This document shows, piece by piece, positions 28,035 through 37,355 of a stretch of 43,157 nt of DNA (position 1 is its first letter; each line of letters opens with the position of its first letter). The stretch lies in assembly GCA_046582115.1 (NCBI GenBank), contig JAYGFA010000034.1:1-43157 (forward strand). Direction: 5' to 3'. The position numbers and the translations under genes are program-made. This DNA comes from UBA11889 sp046582115 (GTDB lineage Bacteria > Pseudomonadota > Gammaproteobacteria > Pseudomonadales > Azotimanducaceae). Below the pieces are notes generated by a model. That model was not told the origin of the DNA. It did no database searches and saw nothing but the letters and a program-made list of their open reading frames with translations.

Positions 28035-29297
28035 CTAAGTAGCCGGCCTCGTTGTATTAATCCAATCCTCGTACGTACCCGGATAGCCAACTGCATCCCA
28101 GCGGGCTCGAATTAACCCCATTATCTCTGAAATCCCATCGGGAGGGATTTTCGGACTGGCGAGCGCTTGCTCAACGACACGTGGGGTGATCTTTTTAGAA
28201 CTACGGCGACTCTCCACAATGTTGCCCTTGCCGGTGAGGACATTGCCGAGCCCGTAGACTCCATCGACGAGCCGCCCCTCTTCCCTGTTATTCCATTGGT
28301 ATAACTCACCCGTCATTGGTACGCCGTCGATAGGTAACGGCGTGCTCCCTATCGAGCTAATTACCTGGTTCGAATGTACTTTGAAATCAGTGTTCTCTAG
28401 TCTTAGAACTCGCCCACCAACGATCTCGGTACGTTGAAAGACGATGCCTTTTAACGCGCCGTCTTTTTCGACAACACCCACTGGAACAGCATTCGGGTGA
28501 AAGCGTACTAAGTACTTCCGCATAACTTTGTCCATGATCTTGACCCGAGTGCCCTTGAGCTTCTCAACGCGCTGTGCGGTTGGGTTCTCTATATTCTCGA
28601 GTGGCATATCTTCTTTGCCGCGTCGATAAAAGAGGGTGCAGCCTCGGATTTTGAAGTCATCAGGGGTAAACCCATGTGCCTCAAGGGTTCTTGGGATTCC
28701 TTTTACCTCCATCTTTTCGAAATCAACTTTGACTCCACGATCTCCGAGCGCACGGGCGTAGAGCTCAAGGTTTAAGATCTTGCAGACATCGATCGAAGCC
28801 AAGCCTCCTCCAATGACGATGGCATCATCATGGATAGGAAACTCTTCATCGACAAAGCCCGCTTCTTCATAGTGGTTGAACCAATAAACAAAGGGGTTCT
28901 GATAGCTCAGTCCGTTTCCGATAAAGCGATCAACGCCTTCGATCGCCAGAGAGCGATCGCGCCACGCTCCGTGAGCCAGGATGACAGCGCTTAAACCCAT
29001 ACCGCTCGAGAGCGAGGAAAACGAGAGGTCTTTACCGAGCCGCGTGCCAGGAACAAAGATCACTCCTGGAGTCGAGAGGTTCTCGTCTATCTTGGCGTAC
29101 TCCTTGTTGCGCAGCTTGGAGTGCCAGCGTGGAAGACCATCCTCGATCTTTCCGTATGGGCGCATGTTTTGTTCAAAGACGACGGCGATGGATCCAGTCT
29201 TCGCCACCAGAGCAGCTGCCTCGGATCCACCAACCGCCCCTCCGCAAATCCCGATGACATGACGGGCTTCTGATAACGATGGGAGATTCATCGGCAT
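28035..29297 (-). CDS. FAD/NAD(P)-dependent oxidoreductase, ferredoxin reductase-like
   Basis: The 420-residue product looks like a two-dinucleotide-domain flavoprotein of the adrenodoxin/ferredoxin-NADP reductase type. The FAD site is IGICGGAVGGSEAA, a variant of GxGxxG. RPYGKIEDGLPRWH resembles the PYG...DG block of ferredoxin reductases. The NAD(P) site is AIVIGGGLASIDV, and a C-terminal GLGNVLTGKGNIVESR matches the final FAD contact of that group. No CxxC redox pair or membrane segment is visible. The electron partner is unknown. It is convergent with gatB and divergent from the DUF35-thiolase genes, so it could supply electrons to the oxygenases further right, but that is inference. The start could also be the second ATG, two codons in. 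Confidence 0.75.
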   Translation of the reverse strand: MPMNLPSLSEARHVIGICGGAVGGSEAAALVAKTGSIAVVFEQNMRPYGKIEDGLPRWHSKLRNKEYAKIDENLSTPGVIFVPGTRLGKDLSFSSLSSGMGLSAVILAHGAWRDRSLAIEGVDRFIGNGLSYQNPFVYWFNHYEEAGFVDEEFPIHDDAIVIGGGLASIDVCKILNLELYARALGDRGVKVDFEKMEVKGIPRTLEAHGFTPDDFKIRGCTLFYRRGKEDMPLENIENPTAQRVEKLKGTRVKIMDKVMRKYLVRFHPNAVPVGVVEKDGALKGIVFQRTEIVGGRVLRLENTDFKVHSNQVISSIGSTPLPIDGVPMTGELYQWNNREEGRLVDGVYGLGNVLTGKGNIVESRRSSKKITPRVVEQALASPKIPPDGISEIMGLIRARWDAVGYPGTYEDWINTTRPAT

Positions 29298-29622
29298 ATG
29301 TTAAGAGGGTTTTATGCCTACGCCAAAGCGCAATTTCTCCAGTGACGCAATCGACGAAATCGCTATGGTCCTCTCTGGTGTTGCAGAAGCCACTCTTGCC
29401 ACTCTCCTCGTCAAGACCCGGTCTACCCCGACGAAAAAACATCTCCGATACACGACAACCGGCCCGATCATTCACAAACACCCCGGAGCGTCGGGCTAAG
29501 CAGCACTGCCTGGATGCGCCGGTACAACGACCTGCAAGAAAGCCGTCATTTCCACCGCTAGTATCGGCTGCCACCATACCGTATTCTCTTAGGCTAGATG
29601 GATCTGGACGCAGGGGGAGACT
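29298..29622 (+). other. 325-base intergenic stretch with one doubtful small ORF
   Basis: This gap separates the divergent flavoprotein and the DUF35 gene. It holds an ATG at 29314 with AAGAGGG four bases upstream, opening a 61-codon frame to 29499 (start MPTPKRNFSSDAIDEIAMVL). The ribosome binding site is good, but the second half looks like random coding and I recognise no family. GGGGGAG directly before 29623 is the ribosome binding site of the next gene. No RNA gene or repeat is seen. Confidence 0.3.
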
Positions 29623-30048
29623 ATGTCCGACAACCCTTTACCCGCGGTTGACTATCTGAAGATTCCTGAGGACGGTGATCCGTACCTTGAAGGATACAAG
29701 TGCTCATCTTGCCAGGCGGTTTTTTTAGGAGAACGCGCCAACTGCTCAAAGTGTGGTGAGCGCGATCATATGGAGGCCGTCACGTTGGCCAATAACGGTA
29801 CCTTGTATACCTATTCCATCGTGCATCGATCGTTTCCTGGCATTGACGTTCCCTACATATCTGCGATTGTCGATTTGGAAGGCGGCGGTACAGTCAAAGG
29901 GAATTTGATCAATGTTGACCCCGAACCGGAAAAAATCGAATTCGGCATGCCCGTCGAGGTAGTCTACGACGACGCGCTGGGCCGCAAAGACGGCGAAGGT
30001 AACTCGTATCTTTCCTACTTCTTTCAACCAAGCAACGCAGCCAGCTGA
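29623..30048 (+). CDS. Zn-ribbon/OB-fold DUF35 protein, thiolase partner
   Basis: DUF35 proteins form tight complexes with thiolase-like or hydratase-like enzymes acting on acyl-CoA, and bind the CoA ester. The 141-residue product has a rubredoxin-like zinc ribbon with Cys27, Cys30, Cys41 and Cys44 (YKCSSC and NCSKCGE), then an OB-fold with GTLYTYSIVHRSFPG and VPYISAIVDLEGG. GGGGGAG lies just before the ATG. The thiolase starts 11 bases later, the standard pairing. The substrate cannot be told from sequence; steroid side chains and branched acyl-CoA are known cases in the family. Confidence 0.88.
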   Translation: MSDNPLPAVDYLKIPEDGDPYLEGYKCSSCQAVFLGERANCSKCGERDHMEAVTLANNGTLYTYSIVHRSFPGIDVPYISAIVDLEGGGTVKGNLINVDPEPEKIEFGMPVEVVYDDALGRKDGEGNSYLSYFFQPSNAAS

Positions 30049-30059
30049 GGAACTATCAA

Positions 30060-31205
30060 ATGACAGACGCATATGTAGTTGGTGTGGATATGATCAAATT
30101 CGGACGGTTTCCCGAAAAAACCGTCCCGCAGATCGGCGCTGAAGCCGCCCACCTCGCCCTTGACGATAGCGGCCTAACCATTCAAGACATGGAGGCCCTC
30201 TACTGCGGAAATTTGGGCCAAGCAAGTGGCATGGTCGGTCAACGCATTCTCCAAGAAATTGGTCAAACGGGAATTCCCGTGGTCAACGTGTCGAATGCGT
30301 GCGCCACGGGAGCAACCGCGTTCCGCGAGGCGTGGGCATCAATTAAGGCCGGGCTTTATGATTTAGTCATTGCGGTCGGCGTAGAGCAGATGGGTAAAGG
30401 TCTTTTAGGCGGCGCCGGGGGCTCTAAGGGTATTTCAAAGGAAGGCCTTCTGGGTTCAGGGACAATGCCCTCCGTATTTGCGGAAGCAGGCATGGAGCAT
30501 GCTCGAAATTACGGCACGACGTTCGAACAGTTCGCTAAAGTTTCTGTGAAGAATCACCACCACTCGACGATGAATCCGAAAGCGATGTACCAAATCGAAA
30601 CACCGCTCGATACGGTTATGAACTCTGAAATGATTTCGTATCCAAATACGAAACTCATGTGCTCCGTCAACGTTGATGGTTCTGCCGCTGCCGTAATCGC
30701 GTCCGAAAAGAAGGCTAAAGAACTCGGTCTAATGAACCGAGCGATCAAGGTACGTGCCTCCGTCCTGACTTCGGATCCATGGCAGGAACGCGATCTGGTC
30801 ATGCCCGATGTCAACACGTGTACGCGCCAAGCGGCCACCGCGGCTTACGAAATGGCGGGGCTCGGTGCCGAGGACGTCGACCTGGTGGAACTGCATGATT
30901 GTTTTGCGACGGCAGAAATTCTCCATTATGAGAACCTCGGACTTTGCGGGGACGGCGAAGCCGGTCGGATGATCGATGACGGCGAAGTGGCCCTAGGTGG
31001 CAAGGTGCCTGTAAACGTGTCTGGCGGGTTGCTATCCAAGGGCCATCCGCTCGGGGCGACGGGCATTGCTAACATCTATGAGGTATCAACGCACCTGCGT
31101 GGTGAAGCAGGACAACGCCAAGTCAAGGGAGCGCGTATCGGCCTAACTCACGTTATCGGTCTAGGTAGTGCGTGCGGGATCCACATCCTCGAAAAAGCTT
31201 CGTAA
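30060..31205 (+). CDS. Thiolase-family acyl-CoA acetyltransferase (SCP2-type)
   Basis: Enzymes of this group cleave 3-oxoacyl-CoA or carry out related Claisen or retro-aldol steps. The 381-residue product has the active-site cysteine, Cys81, in VSNACATGATA, the HDCFA motif typical of the SCP2/DUF35-partner branch, and SGGLLSKGHPLGATG with the catalytic histidine. The second active-site cysteine of classic thiolases appears as GLGSACG near the C-terminus. GAGG precedes the ATG. With the DUF35 gene it should form one complex. Without neighbouring fatty-acid or steroid genes the true substrate is unknown. Confidence 0.9.
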   Translation: MTDAYVVGVDMIKFGRFPEKTVPQIGAEAAHLALDDSGLTIQDMEALYCGNLGQASGMVGQRILQEIGQTGIPVVNVSNACATGATAFREAWASIKAGLYDLVIAVGVEQMGKGLLGGAGGSKGISKEGLLGSGTMPSVFAEAGMEHARNYGTTFEQFAKVSVKNHHHSTMNPKAMYQIETPLDTVMNSEMISYPNTKLMCSVNVDGSAAAVIASEKKAKELGLMNRAIKVRASVLTSDPWQERDLVMPDVNTCTRQAATAAYEMAGLGAEDVDLVELHDCFATAEILHYENLGLCGDGEAGRMIDDGEVALGGKVPVNVSGGLLSKGHPLGATGIANIYEVSTHLRGEAGQRQVKGARIGLTHVIGLGSACGIHILEKAS

Positions 31206-31279
31206 ATCGCGTGCACTGATTTGGGGGCTACCGGCGAATATGCTGGTGGTCCTCGTTCGTAATTTGACGGCTATATTCC

Positions 31280-31765
31280 ATGCGCATAGGGGTAGTTAGC
31301 GACACCCATAACAACCTGCGAAATGTCACGCGGATCGTCGAGTTATTTAACGAGGCGAAAGTAGACATAGTCGTCCACACCGGCGATATCACACAAGCTA
31401 AAACTCTCGACGTGATGGCCAACTTGAAGTCACCTCTCGTTGGCGTATTCGGCAATAACGACCAAGAGCGTACTTCACTCAACTTGGCGATCGCGACACA
31501 TGGTTTTCACTTCCAGGATCCCCCGTACGAAGTGGTCTGGGCATCACGTCGCGTCCTCATCGTGCACGATCCTGTCGAATTAAAGGGCGAACTTACGGCA
31601 GATCACGACGTAGCTCTTCACGGCCACACTCACTTGCAGCGCATTGAGAACCGTGCGTCTCAACTGATATTCAATCCCGGGGAATGTGCCGGGCACGTGC
31701 AAGGATTGAACGCCATCGGAATTGTTGAACTTGAATCACTGGAAGCAAAACTAATCCGTTTCTAG
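31280..31765 (+). CDS. YfcE/MJ0936-type metallophosphoesterase
   Basis: This is a small calcineurin-like phosphodiesterase of 161 residues. The metal ligands are all visible: Asp8 and His10 (SDTH), Asp36 (HTGD), Asn59 in GNND, His96, and the GHTH pair near residues 115-118. FNPGECAG is a family-typical ending block. Relatives cut phosphodiesters in vitro; the natural substrate is not known. The last four bases overlap the end of the convergent DUF1499 gene. Confidence 0.9.
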   Translation: MRIGVVSDTHNNLRNVTRIVELFNEAKVDIVVHTGDITQAKTLDVMANLKSPLVGVFGNNDQERTSLNLAIATHGFHFQDPPYEVVWASRRVLIVHDPVELKGELTADHDVALHGHTHLQRIENRASQLIFNPGECAGHVQGLNAIGIVELESLEAKLIRF

Positions 31766-32487
31766 CGCTCAAATTCCGCAAGAAAACGAGCGATTCGTGC
31801 TGCATTTGTGCCCAGATCGCTCATCCCCACTCTAGACACCGATCGCAAATCGATCAATGTCGCTCCGTTTGCTTCTCGAATACGAATCACCACATCGTCT
31901 TTGAATCCAAACCAGAACGTGGTCGCGGTGGATTCGATAATGCCGGCTGCGCGATCACGATTAACGATTTTCCAATCCATCGCTTTCGCGACGGCTACCA
32001 CACGATCAAAACTGTCATCTAGATCACGTGCAGTGTGCAACGTCTTGATCGCGGGATAGGCAATCGCCTGTTGTCGCCTTTCGTCATCGGTATACGTCAG
32101 GTCATTGCTATTTGGTCCGCGCACAGCAACCAAATGTTCGAATTCGGGAGGGTCGATCCGATCGGTAGAGATATCGTGTATTGGAGGCAAACGACCCGCG
32201 TCGAGAAACTGCATGGCCATGGTGGCCAACACCAGAGCGCTCAAGATCGTTCCATAGACAAAACGTGCACGACCTTCATTCGGACCCTTCCCTCTCGAAA
32301 ACACCAACGCGGCAATCCCACAAACAGCGCAAATCAGTGCCACCAAAATCCCCGCAAATAGCAAATAAAAGCCGATTAGAAATGACCAAAGACCAAATCG
32401 ACTGCCGAGGGCACCTACCAACAGCATGAGCGTCGCGACGCACGCGCCAGTCAGGATGAACCGGGAAGATCGGGAACCCGTAAACAT
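31762..32487 (-). CDS. DUF1499 membrane protein
   Basis: The 241-residue product has three predicted membrane helices in the first 95 residues (around 12-30, 36-62 and 77-95) and then a DUF1499 domain with TYTDDERRQQAIAYPAIKTL (start TYTDDERR), IIESTATTFWFGFKDDVVIR and SVSRVGMSDLGTNA. The function of DUF1499 is not established. The gene is convergent with the phosphoesterase (four-base overlap) and divergent from the PhyH gene. Confidence 0.8.
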   Translation of the reverse strand: MFTGSRSSRFILTGACVATLMLLVGALGSRFGLWSFLIGFYLLFAGILVALICAVCGIAALVFSRGKGPNEGRARFVYGTILSALVLATMAMQFLDAGRLPPIHDISTDRIDPPEFEHLVAVRGPNSNDLTYTDDERRQQAIAYPAIKTLHTARDLDDSFDRVVAVAKAMDWKIVNRDRAAGIIESTATTFWFGFKDDVVIRIREANGATLIDLRSVSRVGMSDLGTNAARIARFLAEFER

Positions 32488-32671
32488 TCGCCAACTATCC
32501 CATGAAAGTCCGGCTCGGCATACCGCAGCATCTTTCTACTTTTGCGTTGGCTACAATAAGATGAAACGTTCGTCCCCATATGATTCTCAGTAACGATTTC
32601 TACGGGACCACCGCCAGGAGAATTTGGTATCCGACGTCGATGGATCGCGTGCTCCTTCAACGAGACAGCTT

Positions 32672-33505
32672 ATGACAACGGCTGAGGCAGATACTTTCGT
32701 TGTCGAAGGTGTCAACATTACCGAGCGCGTTGCTGAAATTGAGGAACAGGGATACACCATCGTCCCAGATTTCATCCAAGCTGATGAAATAGCTCGGATC
32801 CGGCACGCCTTTTATACCGAAGTACGGATCACCGAAATGAGAGCGATTGGTACAGACACCGGTATGACCTTGCGCGCACATAACCTGCTGGCAAAAACCC
32901 GAGCCGTCGACTACCTCTTCCTTGATCCGCGTATTCGGGCTCTGATCGAAGGCGTGCTGGGATCTCGGGTGCAAATCAATGTCACCACCTTGTTCAACAT
33001 ACTCCCGGGCGAAACCAAGCAATTTCTGCATCAGGACGATGGGCTCTGGCCCATAGAGAGGCCACACCCCCACTTTGTTTGCAATGCCCTCATTGCGCTC
33101 GACGATTTCGACGTCGAAAACGGAGCTACGCACATTGTTCCTTATAGTCACAGTTGGCACGATCGACCCGTTGATCAATCGGTGGAAACGTTACAAGTGA
33201 CTATGCGCGCCGGAACAATGCTGATGTGGGAAGGCGGTTTATGGCACGGCGGCGGCGCTAATACATCAACAGATCGAGAACGCCTCGGTTTTTTTATGAG
33301 CCATAACGTTGCGTACTTACGACCACAGGAAATTCAGTTGTTGTCGGTTCCGCGTGAGGTGGCGGCGCAGCTGCCCAAGATGCTTCAGCGATTACTTGGT
33401 TACCACCGATTTGGTTTAGGGGTGGACGGTCGCGATCCCATTGACGTCCTCAAGGACGGGAACGTCATCAATCCAAGTGCGAAGGTGGCGTGGTGGCGCG
33501 ACTGA
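32672..33505 (+). CDS. Phytanoyl-CoA dioxygenase (PhyH) family oxygenase
   Basis: PhyH enzymes are Fe(II)/2-oxoglutarate oxygenases that hydroxylate or otherwise oxidise lipids and natural products. Started at the ATG at 32672 the product has 277 residues. The facial triad is complete: His120 and Asp122 in FLHQDD, His192 in GGLWHGGG, with Arg204 in RERLGFF as a likely 2-oxoglutarate contact. NGATHIVPYSH is a further family mark. A TTG at 32624 with AGGAG upstream would add 16 residues. It is the first of four same-strand genes ending with the CocE-like hydrolase; the gap to the next gene is 125 bases. Confidence 0.88.
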   Translation: MTTAEADTFVVEGVNITERVAEIEEQGYTIVPDFIQADEIARIRHAFYTEVRITEMRAIGTDTGMTLRAHNLLAKTRAVDYLFLDPRIRALIEGVLGSRVQINVTTLFNILPGETKQFLHQDDGLWPIERPHPHFVCNALIALDDFDVENGATHIVPYSHSWHDRPVDQSVETLQVTMRAGTMLMWEGGLWHGGGANTSTDRERLGFFMSHNVAYLRPQEIQLLSVPREVAAQLPKMLQRLLGYHRFGLGVDGRDPIDVLKDGNVINPSAKVAWWRD

Positions 33506-33630
33506 CCGTATCTCCTCGTTCGGTAACTTGCTAACCGTGAGAACACTGACCTCGAGAGATTAGGTTTCCGTCCCCGGCCGTCTTATTCTAGGACATAGCG
33601 TCGACAACGAAATCGTGTGAGGGCGTGTAT

Positions 33631-36201
33631 TTGAGTTTCAGAGAACCCGCGGCGCGGTACCTTACTTACTCGATCTATCCCAGTGTCATCGTGGGCTGTA
33701 TCGGGATTTTTTTCGCCCTGTTAAACCTCAATGCGGGGCTCTTGATCAGCTCATATATATCCGTTGTCCTTGGCGCCTTCTTCGTAATCGCATTCGAACT
33801 CCTTACGCCACACCAGCGAGCCTGGAAACCGGAAGCATCGGACATCCTTCACGACGGTCTCTTTATGCTGGCGGTACAGGTATTGTTACCCCGCGCATTA
33901 TCTTTTCTGGTGGCGTATTACGTTCTCACTTCATTAACGGCGCATTCCTGGGTTTTCGGTCTATGGCCTAACGCGTGGAACACCGGTCTCCAAGTCGGTC
34001 TCATGGTCCTAATAGCCGATTTCTTTCGCTATTGGCTACATCGCTGGATGCACGAATCACAGCGGTTATGGAAATTTCACGCGGTTCATCATTCGCCAAA
34101 AAAACTCTATTGGTTAAATGTAGGGCGGTTTCATCCGATCGATAAAACCCTACAATTTTTTCTCGATGCCTTGCCTTTCATCGTCCTTGGCGTAGGTGAA
34201 GACGTGCTTGCACTTTACTTCGTGTTCTATTCCATCAACGGGTTTTTTCAACACTGCAACATTCAACTTCAATTGGGTCCTTTGAATTACTTGATCAGCG
34301 GTCCCCAACTGCATCGCTGGCACCATTCACGCATATTGGCAGAAGCCAACTCCAATTACGGCAACAACATCATTATTTGGGATCTTGTCTTTGGTACCTA
34401 TTTCTTCCCCAAATCGAGGCGCGTTGAGGAACTCGGCCTGCTTAATCGAGACTACCCACTCGACTTCCTATCTCAAATGCGAACGCCATTTTCTGGCAGC
34501 ATCGATCGATCACAGTTACCTCTGCGATCGACTGCGGATTCCATCATCAATGGTCTTTTCGACCTCAGAATGCGTCTCCTTCGCCGCAGGCTTTATCAGC
34601 CGTTTATCGACAACAGCAAAAACACCCAAGACACCCAATTAACAACCCTGCGACGAATACTCACGAACAACGCGGGCACAGAATTCGGTCGTCAACACCA
34701 TTTCGATTCGATCAAAAGTCACGACGACTATGTGAAAAACGTACCCGTAGCCGAGTACGAAGATCTCCGACCATTCATTGAAAAACAAGAGGCAACACAA
34801 GCCCCTATCCTGACAACGAAGCCCATAGTTATGTACAACCAAACTAGCGGTACCACGGGCCGTCCTAAATACATCCCCGTTTTACAAGAAACTCTAGATT
34901 CGTTGAAACATACGCAAAATCTTTTTACGTTTCTTCAATACCAATACTGCCCCGAGGCATATGCGGGACGAATCCTCGGAATGGCAAGCCCCGACACCGA
35001 GGATCATTTGGAATCGGGCACGCCGGTCGGAAGCGCTTCAGGGCACGTATACAAATCGATGCCTTGGTTAGCGCAAAGAAAGTTCGTCGTACCAAACATG
35101 ATTTTCTCAATCCAAGACTATGAGACCAAATACCTCGTCATCTGCCGCTTGGCCCTTGCGCACAACGACATCACGTTATTGGCAAGCCCCAATCCGTCGA
35201 CTTTCCATAAATTGCTGGAACTGACTAACGACAACAAGGATGCGCTCATTGCGGATATTGCAACAGGGACATGCCGCTTTCTGGGAGAAGTTGATGCAAG
35301 AACTCGAGCAACCATTCAGGGACGACTACGCCGCAATCCAAAGCGTGCTCAAGAGCTCGAATCTATCGCCATAAAAAACGATCGTATTTCGTTTGCGGAT
35401 GCTTGGCCCTATCTGAAGCTGGTGACCACCTGGACCGGTGGCAGTTGTGGGATTTCCTTGGACTCTATTCGACCGGATTTACCTCCCCACATCCGAGTTG
35501 CCGACCTCGGTTACCTATCCAGCGAGTTTCGTGGAACCATCACGATTGACACTGAAACCAATGGGGGCGTCCCAACCATTGACGAGAACTTTTTTGAGTT
35601 CGTACGAAAAAACGAATGGGAAGAAGAACGGCCCGCGTTCCTGCGGCTACACCAGCTTGAACTCGGCGAGGCGTACTACGTTTTTGTTACTACGCCCGCG
35701 GGGCTCTACCGATACAATATGAATGACATCGTCACGGTCGGTGGCATGTTCTTCACTACACCCAGGCTACTGTTTTCACAAAAAGGCAAAGGGATCACTA
35801 GCGTCACTGGTGAAAAACTTTACGAAAGCCAGCTGATTGACGCGATGAACGCAGCCAAGTCCTACTTTGAAATCGACCTGCGCTTCTATCAAGCTTTGGC
35901 CGACGAAACGGAAATGAAATACCGTATCTACGTTGAGGTGGCGACCGAACAGCGTATCAACACAAAAGTGATCGCAGCATACGTTGACAGTCAATTCCAG
36001 GACGCAAATATGGAGTACAAATCCAAGCGCGCGAGCCGCCGCCTGGGTGCACTCGAAATGGTTCAGCTCAAACCCGGGACGGGTGAGGCGTACAAATTGC
36101 ATTACCTGGCCGCAGGTCAACGAGAAAGCCAATTCAAACCCGTGATCCTGCAACATACCAAGGACTTTTCGTTCGACATATCGGTGCATCGAATGCCATG
36201 A
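33631..36201 (+). CDS. Fusion of a fatty-acid/sterol hydroxylase and a GH3-type acyl-amido synthetase
   Basis: Two enzymes are joined in about 856 residues. Residues 1-265 are a membrane di-iron hydroxylase with several helices and the histidine boxes HRWMH (about 137-141), HAVHH (150-154) and HRWHH (228-232). Residues 320 to the end are a GH3 adenylate-forming enzyme: TSGTTGRPKYIP for ATP binding, GYLSSEFRG, YRYNMNDIVTV and GKGITSVTGEKLYE. GH3 proteins link a carboxylate to an amino acid. No stop or frameshift separates the halves. I favour TTG at 33631 because GAGGG lies seven bases upstream; a GTG at 33625 sits too near it. It overlaps the next gene by four bases. The predicted role is to hydroxylate a lipid and form an amide from it or a partner acid at the membrane. 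Confidence 0.88.
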   Translation: MSFREPAARYLTYSIYPSVIVGCIGIFFALLNLNAGLLISSYISVVLGAFFVIAFELLTPHQRAWKPEASDILHDGLFMLAVQVLLPRALSFLVAYYVLTSLTAHSWVFGLWPNAWNTGLQVGLMVLIADFFRYWLHRWMHESQRLWKFHAVHHSPKKLYWLNVGRFHPIDKTLQFFLDALPFIVLGVGEDVLALYFVFYSINGFFQHCNIQLQLGPLNYLISGPQLHRWHHSRILAEANSNYGNNIIIWDLVFGTYFFPKSRRVEELGLLNRDYPLDFLSQMRTPFSGSIDRSQLPLRSTADSIINGLFDLRMRLLRRRLYQPFIDNSKNTQDTQLTTLRRILTNNAGTEFGRQHHFDSIKSHDDYVKNVPVAEYEDLRPFIEKQEATQAPILTTKPIVMYNQTSGTTGRPKYIPVLQETLDSLKHTQNLFTFLQYQYCPEAYAGRILGMASPDTEDHLESGTPVGSASGHVYKSMPWLAQRKFVVPNMIFSIQDYETKYLVICRLALAHNDITLLASPNPSTFHKLLELTNDNKDALIADIATGTCRFLGEVDARTRATIQGRLRRNPKRAQELESIAIKNDRISFADAWPYLKLVTTWTGGSCGISLDSIRPDLPPHIRVADLGYLSSEFRGTITIDTETNGGVPTIDENFFEFVRKNEWEEERPAFLRLHQLELGEAYYVFVTTPAGLYRYNMNDIVTVGGMFFTTPRLLFSQKGKGITSVTGEKLYESQLIDAMNAAKSYFEIDLRFYQALADETEMKYRIYVEVATEQRINTKVIAAYVDSQFQDANMEYKSKRASRRLGALEMVQLKPGTGEAYKLHYLAAGQRESQFKPVILQHTKDFSFDISVHRMP

Positions 36202-37331
36202 ATATTCGCGACATTGAGGCACGAGCACTTGATATTCCCTTTCGACTTCATTTCAAACATCACAGAGCCGATCGAACCCGTACCCAAGCGCTACTTGTAA
36301 GGACCCGCACGCAGAACGAGTGCATCGGTTTCGGTGAAGGATGTCCGCGAGAATATGTGACGAACGAGACACTTACCGGCTGTCTTGGCTTTGTTGAACA
36401 CCACGCTAGCGACCTAGCAGAGACTATCCACTCGACGAAGGACCTCGAGGCCTGGATCGACCAGCACGAACACTCCATCGATACCAATCCAGCGGCATGG
36501 TGTGCGATTGAGCTATCGCTACTTGATGCCATATCTAAAGATCTTGGCCAAAGCATTGAAACCACCCTAGGTACGCCGCCGCTTTCCGGCACCTTTCAAT
36601 ATACGGCGGTACTTGGAGACAACTCCCCGTCGGCCTTCGGTCAGCTCGTCGCACAATACGTTGGTCTTGGCTTCGACGACTTTAAGGTAAAAATTACTGG
36701 AGAGGTGCAGAACGACAACGAAAAGCTTTCCCTAGTCGTAGATGCCGCACCCGACGCTCGTATACGACTCGATGCCAACAACATTTGGGGAACCACAGAA
36801 GAGGTATTGACCTATTTGCATTCACTTTCTGTTGCGCCTTTTGCTCTCGAAGAACCGCTCCAGCCGAGAGCATTTAGCGAGCTCAATCGTTTGCTTCAGA
36901 CAACCTCGGTCCCAATTATCCTCGACGAGTCATTTCTCAAATTAAGCCACTTTGATCCGATCGATACATCGCACAACAACGTAATCATTAACATTCGAAT
37001 TTCGAAGATGGGCGGCTTAATGCGAGCGCGCTCGATCGCTCGGCTTCTATCTGTCGCGGGAGTTCCACTAATTATCGGCGCGCAAGTCGGTGAAACCAGT
37101 CTTCTAACCCGCGCGGGCCTTTGCCTCGCGAACGAATTTAAGGAATGCGTTATCGCTCAGGAGGGTGCCTTCGGGACGCTGTTGCTTGAAACCGATGTCA
37201 CCAACGAATCATTGATGTTCGGTTCCAAAGGTCGCCTCAAGTGTCCAGGCACGGGCCAAGACGTGGCCGCGCACGGATTCGAACTTCGATACAAATCCGA
37301 CTTGTTTGGTTCTGACGCGTCAGATTCGTAG
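36198..37331 (+). CDS. Enolase-superfamily enzyme (dipeptide epimerase / muconate cycloisomerase-like)
   Basis: The 377-residue product has every catalytic mark of the muconate-lactonising subgroup: the capping-domain block GFGEGCPREYVTNET, the K-x-K base pair Lys163 and Lys165 (FKVKI), metal ligands Asp192 (RLDANN), Glu218 or Glu219 (LEEPL) and Asp243 (ILDES), and the second base Lys270 in RISKMGG. Such enzymes epimerise dipeptides or N-acyl amino acids, or make o-succinylbenzoate; the substrate here cannot be fixed. The ATGA overlap with the GH3 fusion gives tight coupling and suggests it acts on the amide made there. Confidence 0.88.
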   Translation: MNIRDIEARALDIPFRLHFKHHRADRTRTQALLVRTRTQNECIGFGEGCPREYVTNETLTGCLGFVEHHASDLAETIHSTKDLEAWIDQHEHSIDTNPAAWCAIELSLLDAISKDLGQSIETTLGTPPLSGTFQYTAVLGDNSPSAFGQLVAQYVGLGFDDFKVKITGEVQNDNEKLSLVVDAAPDARIRLDANNIWGTTEEVLTYLHSLSVAPFALEEPLQPRAFSELNRLLQTTSVPIILDESFLKLSHFDPIDTSHNNVIINIRISKMGGLMRARSIARLLSVAGVPLIIGAQVGETSLLTRAGLCLANEFKECVIAQEGAFGTLLLETDVTNESLMFGSKGRLKCPGTGQDVAAHGFELRYKSDLFGSDASDS

Positions 37332-37355
37332 ATAGTAGGCTACTCTGAGCCCCCA

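Noticed and set aside
29173..29577. 134-codon minus-strand frame overlapping the flavoprotein start
   Set aside because: It is rich in Arg, Cys and Gly as shadows often are, and overlaps a better-supported start.
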